From Candidatus Woesearchaeota archaeon (GTDB lineage Archaea > Nanobdellota > Nanobdellia > Woesearchaeales > UBA10216), in assembly GCA_016192945.1 (NCBI GenBank), contig JACPTE010000011.1, positions 1-34,533 on the forward strand: DNA of 34,533 nt. Direction: 5' to 3'. Both the position numbers and the translations under genes were made by a program. The notes under the pieces were generated by a model. That model was not told where the DNA came from and did no database searches. It saw nothing but the letters and a program-made list of their open reading frames with translations. Positions 15,530 through 23,593 of this stretch are shown here, piece by piece (within the stretch, counting starts at the first letter, position 1; the number at the start of each line of letters is the position of its first letter).

Positions 15530-16126
15530 TCACTGCCTTTCAAGCTCTGTAATCTTGGTCCTGAGCAGGGCTATTGTCTTGCTGTTCTCCTGGTTAGTAA
15601 GCGTCCTTCCGCACTCAGGGCACTTAAAGCCCACATCAGTTGCGTTGTCAAAGTCCATCCTTGTGCAGAGGCTCGGGCACATATAGAACAAATCCCTGTT
15701 ATCCTCTTCCCTCTTGAGCCTTTCCCTCAGGTCCTCAAGCTTCCTCTTCTTCAGCATAGCTGCAGAGTGCTTCAGGCCAGGGGGATTAAATGTCCAGTAG
15801 CTTATATACCAGCCCTTCTGCCTGTCCTTTTTCCTGTAATAAGTAACAAGATTATGGCTGTGAAGCCTGTAAAGCATGCTTCTGACAGCATTAACCTCTG
15901 CGCTTATATCCTCAGCTATCTTGAACTCAGAAATGTTCTTCTTGTCACGCAAATACTGGACTACTGGAATGACATCATCCCCAATAACCTCACCTAAGGT
16001 ATCCTGCATGCCTTGAGACAGAGGCTTGCCTAGTGTTGAGCTAGCCTTCAGTAAAGCCATCTTGGTGGACTTCATTCTCTTCACAACCTTTTTCATCATT
16101 CCTGTAAAACCCCCAATCTTTACCAT
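15530..16126 (-). CDS. tfe: Transcription factor E (TFE alpha)
   Basis: Winged helix (VVQYLRDKKNISEFKIAEDISAEVNAVRSMLYRLHSHNLVTYYRKKDRQKGWYISYW) plus zinc ribbon YMCPSLC...GFKCPECGRTL; TATA-like TTAAATAC just upstream. Confidence 0.9.
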   Translation of the reverse strand: MVKIGGFTGMMKKVVKRMKSTKMALLKASSTLGKPLSQGMQDTLGEVIGDDVIPVVQYLRDKKNISEFKIAEDISAEVNAVRSMLYRLHSHNLVTYYRKKDRQKGWYISYWTFNPPGLKHSAAMLKKRKLEDLRERLKREEDNRDLFYMCPSLCTRMDFDNATDVGFKCPECGRTLTNQENSKTIALLRTKITELERQ

Positions 16127-16308
16127 TCTGGGGCATACTAGTATTTAAGCATTTCGCTGTTAAAGGAAATAAATATAAACTTTATATAAAATATAAGCTT
16201 TTCCTATGGATAAATCCTGATAAGTATGCCTACTGCAAGCTATTTTGACAGAATAATGCAAAGAAGCGAAGAGCCGCTTCCTGCAATTTAAACACTTATA
16301 ATAGATGT

Positions 16309-16539
16309 TTACTTCTTCCTGCCGCCCGATTTCCCTGAGCTGGGCGCCGGAGCGCATACAGAGCAGCTTACACCGCAAGGGCAATGCGGCTTGACAAGCT
16401 TCAGCAAGCCCCCTAAAACCATCAATGCACCTATTAATAATGCCCAATCCACCAATTTCAGATACCAGTTGACCAGAACTATCACGCCTATGACCAAAAC
16501 CTTGGCACCTGAACACTTATGGCATACTCCCGGTTCCAT
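16309..16539 (-). CDS. Small Cys-containing membrane protein
   Basis: 76 aa MEPGVCHKCSGAKVLVIGVIVLVNWYLKLVDWALLIGALMVLGGLLKL...CPCGVSCSVCAP; SD GAGGTGG upstream. Confidence 0.65.
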   Translation of the reverse strand: MEPGVCHKCSGAKVLVIGVIVLVNWYLKLVDWALLIGALMVLGGLLKLVKPHCPCGVSCSVCAPAPSSGKSGGRKK

Positions 16540-16644
16540 AAATTACCACCTCTTTTTATCTATCTATGAGATAAGAGGTATAAATACTTTACGCTTATGC
16601 ATTCAGCATGGATTATGATATACAAAGCCAGAATCACACTAAAG

Positions 16645-16989
16645 TCAGCTTTGGGATGCCACGTCTTCCTGTCCCAGCAGGGATGAATCACCGCCCTCTT
16701 CAGCGGCAATATCTGCATCGCTTAGCGTCTGGACTGATGATGCAGGGGGATTTGCTGCGCCTTGGACACCCTGTGGCAGTGCTGGCGTTGCTGCCGGCTC
16801 TGTTGAGCTGCCTTGCTGAACTGCATCCGGAACATCTGAGCCTGAAATGGTGTTCTCATCACCTACCGGGCTTGGTACAGCAACATCATTCTCATCCAGC
16901 TTTTCTCCCGGGCCTTTCTGCCCGCAGCCTGAAATGACCAGTGCCAAGGCTAAAATTACGCCTCCAACAGCCAGAACAGGTCTTCTCAT
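16645..16989 (-). CDS. Putative lipoprotein
   Basis: MRRPVLAVGGVILALALVISGCGQKG lipobox followed by a low-complexity tail. Confidence 0.6.
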   Translation of the reverse strand: MRRPVLAVGGVILALALVISGCGQKGPGEKLDENDVAVPSPVGDENTISGSDVPDAVQQGSSTEPAATPALPQGVQGAANPPASSVQTLSDADIAAEEGGDSSLLGQEDVASQS

Positions 16990-16991
16990 CT

Positions 16992-17954
16992 TCAGCCAGA
17001 CCTCAATGTTCGCACCAATTCGCTCAGGTCCTTTGCAGCCTGCCTAATCTGGCTCCAGACAGCATTATCCTTGCCCTTCTGCGGGTATTGGGCTGTGCCT
17101 GTTGCGTCAAGGGCTGCTTTTGCAGCATCCAGCCCTGCCTGAATCATGCTTATCCTGTCAGCCTGGCTGGCTGCCTTTGGACTGGCCTTGACAACAGCCA
17201 GTATGGCATTCAGCTTCTCAATCTCAAACTTTGCAGAGAAGTGGAAATTCACGCCGCTCTTGCACCCGTCGTGCAGGCAATATTTCTCCATGGCTGCTGC
17301 CAGCTCCTTTCCATCCTTTGCCTGTGAAATATCAGATTTCAGCGGCTCAACAACCTGCGACCTTGCACTATTAACAATGCCAATAATATTGCTGGTGTCA
17401 ATGCCCTTTGCAGTCAGGTTTGCTGCCCTGGCACCTGCCTTGTCAATCTCATCATTGAAAACATCAACCCTTGAATTGGAGTAGCTCTTCATTGCAGAGA
17501 AATGGCACGCATCAAAAGTGGACTTTAGCTGCTCACCCCCTGACTTCAGGCTGGCGCGAGTTTCTTTTGTGAGGTTCTTTCCATGAGCCTGCCTCACATC
17601 CTGAATAGCCTTCCTGGCATCCTTCATATGCGCATCGTAAGAGCTCTTGACGTAATTCCTATACCCGTCAACAGCACCCTGGCTGGCATAAGACTGGAGC
17701 TGCGCAACATCCTGCTTCAGCGCATCAGACTGCTGGCTCAGTGAAGCGGCATCAGGAAAGCCTGAAACAAGCAGGCTGATAAGCCCCTCTGTGTAGTCCG
17801 CCTTGCACTTCGCCTCTGCAACAGCAGCCTCAAGATGCCTTGACTCAGCTGCCTGGCGATTTTCTGCACCATAAGCAAAGGGCGCTGCAAAAACCATCAA
17901 TAAAAACAACACAAGGAATTTCTTCATATTCACACCTCTCATATCTTCACCCAT
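16992..17954 (-). CDS. Secreted, mostly helical protein of unknown function
   Basis: Internal start with signal peptide MKKFLVLFLLMVFAAPFAYGAENRQ; Ala/Lys/Gln-rich helical body with paired Cys (CHFSAMKS, YCLHDGCK). Confidence 0.65.
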   Translation of the reverse strand: MGEDMRGVNMKKFLVLFLLMVFAAPFAYGAENRQAAESRHLEAAVAEAKCKADYTEGLISLLVSGFPDAASLSQQSDALKQDVAQLQSYASQGAVDGYRNYVKSSYDAHMKDARKAIQDVRQAHGKNLTKETRASLKSGGEQLKSTFDACHFSAMKSYSNSRVDVFNDEIDKAGARAANLTAKGIDTSNIIGIVNSARSQVVEPLKSDISQAKDGKELAAAMEKYCLHDGCKSGVNFHFSAKFEIEKLNAILAVVKASPKAASQADRISMIQAGLDAAKAALDATGTAQYPQKGKDNAVWSQIRQAAKDLSELVRTLRSG

Positions 17955-18045
17955 CCCTGCACATCCCCATATTTAAATCTTGTGAATACGATTTCTGAAG
18001 CGAGGAATAGCAAAACTTAAATAGTTTGCCCTATAAATCATATTC

Positions 18046-21000
18046 GTGTTGCAAGGCAGACTGTATTTGAGAAGGATTTTTTTGCTGATCATTATAGCCC
18101 TATCATTCCTATCCATTTCAGCCGTTGTTCAGGCCAGCCACTTTTCAAGGATTTATCAGATAACAGGAAGCGCAATAGAAAACACGACAGCATCATCAAA
18201 GCCTGACCTGACTGTGCCTTTCATTGTTTACACTCCCCAGAGCATCACAGAAGGAGACTCAGTCCTGCTCACAGCCAACTTCAAGAACACAGGCCAGGCA
18301 AACTCGGGCGGATTCGCATACAAATGGTATCTTGACAACGCAGAAGCAGGCTCAGGAACAAACCCAGGAATAGGCGCAGGGCTCACATGGAATGAGCATT
18401 ACAGCTGGAAGGCAACAGCAGGAACACACTCAATAAAGCTGGTCATAGACTCAAACAGCCAGGTTGATGAATCAAACGAGGCAAACAACGAATATGCAGT
18501 CACAGTAACACCCGCAGGCAAAATTACAGGAACAACAAATGTAACACTGCCGACAAACAACGCAACGCCAGCAGCCTGTACTGATTCTGATGTAAGCACA
18601 CAATTCCCTGATGGAATCAACATATATGCCAAGGGCAGTGTAACTGCCAGTTCAGGCACAAGTGTACCATCTGCAAATGGAACTTCATATACATCTTATG
18701 ACAATTGCCTGTACTCAGACCCAAGCTATTCACGTGATACCAGCTTCTGCAATCAGCTTAATTGCTACGTCAATGAATTCTACTGTGCAGGACCAGCAGG
18801 AGGGGCTAAAACGCAATACGTGAAGACAATCAAGTGCGATTACGGCTGCAAGGATGGGGAATGCTTCGCTGCATCCCAGCCAGGATGGCTATACTTTAAT
18901 TCCAATACACCAGAGGTAAGCATCTATATTGATAATTCATTCAGGGGATTGACTCCGATAAACCTGACACTCAGTTCAGGAAGCCATGCATTAAAGGCCA
19001 CCAAGCAGGGCTATAATGATGACACCTCGGATGTTTACGTGACTTCGTTCAGCTCATTATATTCAGGCATCTATATGACGCAGGCCAGCCAGGGAAGCAC
19101 AACATGCACTGATTCTGACGGCGGCAAGACTTATGGCACTTACGGGACAGTAACAGAGTGCTCTTCCCAGGGTGGGGCTGGCAGCAACGGCAGTTGCTTC
19201 TCGCTTAATGACTTCTGTTCAGGCTCTATGCTGAGCGAATACTTCTGCTATGCCAACAGCTCTTCAGGCCGCGAGGCTTACCAGTGCCAGAACGGGTGCG
19301 GCAGCGGAGCATGCGTGTCGTCAACTCCTTTGCCATTACCTCCCCCTGATGCTGCCAATAATACAGCAGATTATTCTGTACAGCTTGCAAAAGGATGGAA
19401 CCTGCTCAGTCCTGCATCCCTTGGAGTTTCACCCAGCACGATAACAAACACAGACTGCAGCATGAATGAATTGACACTCTATTCATATTTCCCCACGGAA
19501 TCAAAATACGGGCGATATGAGCTTGTTTCAGCAGGGCAAAGTTCATACGTGCTGAATGGAAAAACAGACAAGGATACTGAGCTTCTCAACAAGTATTCAG
19601 GAAGCAATTACATGATTTCAACAAATGCAAACAGCTGGTGGGCAATATCAAAGAAAAACTGCAAAATTACAGGAACAATGAAAGGCGAAATAGTTGAGCC
19701 CGGATTCCTTAAAAAGGAAAAGAAGCTGGTAAAGGGATGGAACTTCATCAGCATAACGCCTGATGTGGTCGGCCATAACCTGAATGAAATAAAAGGAACA
19801 TGCAAGATAACCAAGGCGTACACATTTGACCAGCAAGTGCAAGATTGGGAGCCTGTGACAGACTCAGGGTTCCCAACAACATCATTAGGATACGGAATGA
19901 TTCTGAACACAACTAGCGAATGCAACCTGAAGCCTGCAGCCCCTCCATCCCCTCAACCAGATACGTGTGCGGATTCTGACGGCGGCAAGACCTACGGCAC
20001 TTACGGGACAGTAACAGAGTGCTCTTCCCAGGGCGGGACTAGCAGCAACGGCAGTTGCTTCTCGCTTAATGACTTCTGTTCAGGCTCACAGAAGTCTGTC
20101 TTGGGTGAGGGCGAAACAAAGAATATCAATGCTGGTGGCAAAAATTATGATGTTATAGCATCATTCATCGGGGCGGATGGCGTAGTGCTGACAGTGAATG
20201 GTGCATTGACAGACACGCTCAAGAAGGGAGACTCTTACCTTACGGGTGATGGCGCGAGGATTACAACTGTGGGAATGACATACTCAAAAGACTTTCCAAC
20301 TGAAAGAAGTGTTCAGATTGAATTAACACCACCGAACTCTATGCTGAACGAATACTTCTGCTATGCCAACAGCTCTTCAGGCCGCGAGGCTTACCAGTGC
20401 CAGAACGGGTGCAGCAGCGGAGCATGCAACACATTATCAAAAGGCACTCTTAATATAAACTCCAATCCTCAGCTTGCGAATGTTTATGTGGACGCGGCAT
20501 ATAGTGGTCAGACGCCCCTGACAGTAAGCAATCTTCCTGCACAGGATCACACAGTCAGGATTTCAAAACAGGGATATGAAGATTACGAAACAACAGTCGC
20601 AGTTCCTGTTTCGGGGGAGCTAAAGATTGATGCAACCCTGAATACAGCTGGGGCGTTTATGAGCACAGACCTGTCGGTCCTGTATATAGGAGAATCAAAA
20701 AGCGGCAATAGCATAACATTCACTGCGTATGTCAAGAACAACGGGAATGCTGCAAGCTCGCAGGCTGCATATAAGTGGTATGTTGACGGGGCTGAAATTA
20801 AGACTGGAATATTAAGCCAGCTGGAGCCGAACATTATTGGGAGTGCCTCCACAACATGGACAAGGCAGTCAGGGTATGTTGCGTCATACCCCCTGAAGCA
20901 TAAGGTAAAATTTGCGGTATCAGCCAGTGACAAGAGAAGGGAAAACAACGAGAGGGAAGACTATGTGGACGCGTTAAGCGTCAAGATTTTTGTCAAGAAG

Positions 21001-23121
21001 GGAACATATGACAAGTACACAACTGGCGGATATACTTTTGAGGAGAGAATGCAGCACAGCATTGACAGGGCTAACCAGATGTTTGAAGAGGCCATTTACA
21101 AAAGCTCTCCGAATGGAATTCTTGAAAGGTTCAGGATAGAGGGCATAGAGAAGTATGACTCGGCAGTTCCTGCTGAGTTTGACAGCCATCTTGGTGTGGA
21201 CTTAGCTGTTCTTGCTGATGAGGGTGGGCCTAGGCTCGGTTACCTGCCATATCCTAATTATAATATAGGGCACAACTTTCTTATTGGTGGTGAGGGGATT
21301 TTCTCAGATGATGGGGAGAGGGCTCTGGTTCATGAGATGGGGCATTATAGGGATGTAGTCCACCCGTATATAGCCAGCATAGATGGCAGCAAAAATGCTG
21401 TGAACAGCGTGGCTTACACTTCGAAATATGATGGTGATGTGATGAACTGGTACTGGTCTACAGCAGGGTTTTCTGAATATTCGGCTGGTGTTGTCAACAA
21501 GTATCTTGGGCAGGGAAGCCCGCCTGTGGCAGAATGGGCTGATTTTAATGTTAATGGACAGGCAAGAAGCGGGTTCTTATGGAAGGACATACCTGCACAA
21601 AACAGGATAAGGGTGATGAATAACGGAGCTGCGGTATCAGGAGCGCAAATTTCAGTTTACAGGTCTTCGGGAACATTTGAAGTGGGAGGGCAATCAATCT
21701 CAGCATCATCAATATTATCTGGCACAACAGACAGCAGCGGATACTTCAGCTTGGGGCAGCCGTTTGACTCAACAAACAGCGACTGGGGAAAACGGGGAAC
21801 AGTGCTGCTAATCAAGATTACAAGCAGCGGCCAGGCGAAATACAAGTGGCTGGAGATATTTGACTTCAACCTAGCATACTGGGCAGGTGATGCGGCAACC
21901 CACACGTTTGAACTGGAGCTCGGATGCACAACTCCAAGAGATGACTTAACAATAACAAAGGATACAACGCTATGCCAGGGAACGTACACTCTAACTGACT
22001 CAAACAAGGACGGAATAATAAAAATTGCAGCAAACAACTTGATACTTGATTGCGGAGGAGCAATCATTTCAGGGCCAGCAATATCCCCAAGGCAGGCAGG
22101 AGACAGCACAAGAAGCTACACAGTAAACAATGAATATACCGGGATAGGCATATCGGTTATTGAAAGGAATGGAGTTGAAATCAGGAACTGCAATATACAG
22201 AAATACAGATACGGGATTCTTGCAAGGGACAGCAAAATAATAAACATACACCACAACACACTATCAAACAATTTCGACAACACAGGCACAGTATCAGGAA
22301 TGCCGTACAGGTATGGAGGCTGGCTCCAGCCATGGGACTTCAAGAATGGAGGAGGAGGGGCATTGCTGCAAAGGGTTGAAAACAGCGTTTTCATGAACAA
22401 CCCTTCAAGGAACCAGATGATTGGCATAAGCCTTCTAAATAGCAGGAACATCAAGATAAACAATAATGACTTATCCAGAAACACGGGAGCAGGAATATAC
22501 ATGTCAGGCTCCACTTACAATGACGTTCACAATAACAACATAGACTATGGAATCAGAACCTGTGAAAGTGCTCCGGAAGGGGGGTGTGACGCAGCAGGAA
22601 TCCTGATTGAAGAAGGCTCAAGCTATAACGAAATTGCGTCAAACAGCATGAAATTTGGAGGAGATGGCTACTTTGCAAGGGCAAACACAAACCTTAACGG
22701 GCAAACCAGCATTCCTCCAAGCATACAAAACAACTACAACATAGTAAAGGATAATGACGGCTCATACTCGCCGCATAACGCGTTTGAGGCAACATTCTCT
22801 GTCGGAAACAAGTTCATCAGCAACAAGGCATCAAACAGCGGCTACGGATTCTGGCTCGGATTCTCAAGCAGCATGCTGATAGAGAACAATGAAATAAACA
22901 GCAACGGCAATGGAATAGATGTAGAACATGGGCACGGAACAACAATAAACAACAACCGCATAAACAACAACCAGCAAGCTGCAATCAACCTGCGTGCAGG
23001 CAACGCTGCACTAAGGCAATATTTCCCCTCAAGCAACTATGTGATAAGCTACAACCAGATGACAGGCAACGGCCAGAACCTCGCAGCAACAGACACAACA
23101 GGCATTACACAACAGACCTAA
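18046..23121 (+). CDS. Giant secreted mosaic protein: CARDB-like, PEGA-like, Cys-rich modules, metzincin-like segment, C-terminal right-handed beta-helix
   Basis: 1691 aa, GTG start about 25-30 nt after TTAAATA (likely leaderless), signal peptide, CARDB-like KPDLTVPFIVYTPQSITEGDSVLLTANFKNTG, PEGA-like GWLYFNSNTPEVSIYIDNSFRGLTPINLTL, HEMGHYRDVVH, NosD/CASH-like ENNEINSNGNGIDVEHGHGTTINNNRINNN. Confidence 0.88.
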   Translation: MLQGRLYLRRIFLLIIIALSFLSISAVVQASHFSRIYQITGSAIENTTASSKPDLTVPFIVYTPQSITEGDSVLLTANFKNTGQANSGGFAYKWYLDNAEAGSGTNPGIGAGLTWNEHYSWKATAGTHSIKLVIDSNSQVDESNEANNEYAVTVTPAGKITGTTNVTLPTNNATPAACTDSDVSTQFPDGINIYAKGSVTASSGTSVPSANGTSYTSYDNCLYSDPSYSRDTSFCNQLNCYVNEFYCAGPAGGAKTQYVKTIKCDYGCKDGECFAASQPGWLYFNSNTPEVSIYIDNSFRGLTPINLTLSSGSHALKATKQGYNDDTSDVYVTSFSSLYSGIYMTQASQGSTTCTDSDGGKTYGTYGTVTECSSQGGAGSNGSCFSLNDFCSGSMLSEYFCYANSSSGREAYQCQNGCGSGACVSSTPLPLPPPDAANNTADYSVQLAKGWNLLSPASLGVSPSTITNTDCSMNELTLYSYFPTESKYGRYELVSAGQSSYVLNGKTDKDTELLNKYSGSNYMISTNANSWWAISKKNCKITGTMKGEIVEPGFLKKEKKLVKGWNFISITPDVVGHNLNEIKGTCKITKAYTFDQQVQDWEPVTDSGFPTTSLGYGMILNTTSECNLKPAAPPSPQPDTCADSDGGKTYGTYGTVTECSSQGGTSSNGSCFSLNDFCSGSQKSVLGEGETKNINAGGKNYDVIASFIGADGVVLTVNGALTDTLKKGDSYLTGDGARITTVGMTYSKDFPTERSVQIELTPPNSMLNEYFCYANSSSGREAYQCQNGCSSGACNTLSKGTLNINSNPQLANVYVDAAYSGQTPLTVSNLPAQDHTVRISKQGYEDYETTVAVPVSGELKIDATLNTAGAFMSTDLSVLYIGESKSGNSITFTAYVKNNGNAASSQAAYKWYVDGAEIKTGILSQLEPNIIGSASTTWTRQSGYVASYPLKHKVKFAVSASDKRRENNEREDYVDALSVKIFVKKGTYDKYTTGGYTFEERMQHSIDRANQMFEEAIYKSSPNGILERFRIEGIEKYDSAVPAEFDSHLGVDLAVLADEGGPRLGYLPYPNYNIGHNFLIGGEGIFSDDGERALVHEMGHYRDVVHPYIASIDGSKNAVNSVAYTSKYDGDVMNWYWSTAGFSEYSAGVVNKYLGQGSPPVAEWADFNVNGQARSGFLWKDIPAQNRIRVMNNGAAVSGAQISVYRSSGTFEVGGQSISASSILSGTTDSSGYFSLGQPFDSTNSDWGKRGTVLLIKITSSGQAKYKWLEIFDFNLAYWAGDAATHTFELELGCTTPRDDLTITKDTTLCQGTYTLTDSNKDGIIKIAANNLILDCGGAIISGPAISPRQAGDSTRSYTVNNEYTGIGISVIERNGVEIRNCNIQKYRYGILARDSKIINIHHNTLSNNFDNTGTVSGMPYRYGGWLQPWDFKNGGGGALLQRVENSVFMNNPSRNQMIGISLLNSRNIKINNNDLSRNTGAGIYMSGSTYNDVHNNNIDYGIRTCESAPEGGCDAAGILIEEGSSYNEIASNSMKFGGDGYFARANTNLNGQTSIPPSIQNNYNIVKDNDGSYSPHNAFEATFSVGNKFISNKASNSGYGFWLGFSSSMLIENNEINSNGNGIDVEHGHGTTINNNRINNNQQAAINLRAGNAALRQYFPSSNYVISYNQMTGNGQNLAATDTTGITQQT
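20087..20340 (+). repeat. Domain cassette shared with 26331-26580
   Basis: QKSVLGEGETKNINAGGKNYDVIASFIGADGVVLTVNGALTDTLKKGDSYLTGDGA...QIELTPPNS; near-identical nucleotides to the second copy. Confidence 0.9.
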
Positions 23122-23175
23122 AGACCACAGCATTATCAAATATGACTCTTATCTTGCTGCCGCTCATTTTGAATA

Positions 23176-23262
23176 AGCCCCCGGAGAGATTTGCACTCTC
23201 AGCCTACAGCTTACGAAGTTCGGCACAGAAGTTCTGCCGCTCTGCTGTTGAGCTACGAGGGC
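23176..23262 (-). tRNA. tRNA-like gene, best read as tRNA-Thr(CGT) with a ~15-nt intron (unresolved)
   Basis: Acceptor GCCCTCG/CGGGGGC, D-stem GCTC/GAGC, T-arm GAGAG-TGCAAAT-CTCTC, discriminator T (consistent with archaeal tRNA-Thr). 87 nt; removing 15 nt (ACTTCTGTGCCGAAC) gives 72 nt with loop TTCGTAA but an A-G mismatch at 31-39. TATA-like ATTTAAAT upstream. Confidence 0.55.
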
Positions 23263-23338
23263 GTGTTTGAAAAAATAAGCAACGAATTCAATTTAAATAT
23301 CTTTCTACCACTGGGCTACGGAGGCATCATTGCAGGAG

Positions 23339-23545
23339 TCAGTCCAGTGCTGACAGCATCTTGTCCTTCTCCCTGAACTTTCCCTGGCACTCAAAGCAGA
23401 CTGGATGAACCTTTCCCTTGGCATCCCTTACAAGCGTTCCCACTATCTTCTTCAGAAAGGTCTCTGCAATCTGCTTTCTGCATATATCGCATCTCATCCA
23501 GCCAGTAAACCTTGCAGTGCTATAAATATTTTTGTCCAATTTCAC
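23339..23545 (-). CDS. Small four-Cys zinc-finger protein
   Basis: 68 aa: MRCDICRKQIAETFLKKIVGTLVRDAKGKVHPVCFECQGKF, two CxxC knuckles. Confidence 0.75.
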   Translation of the reverse strand: MKLDKNIYSTARFTGWMRCDICRKQIAETFLKKIVGTLVRDAKGKVHPVCFECQGKFREKDKMLSALD

Positions 23546-23593
23546 CTGAAATTATAGAAATGTTTAAATACTTGCTCTGGGAACAACAGGATT

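Noticed and set aside
23191-23376. ORF 23191-23376 on the plus strand
   Set aside because: Antisense to the tRNA-like gene and overlapping its promoter; no protein signature.
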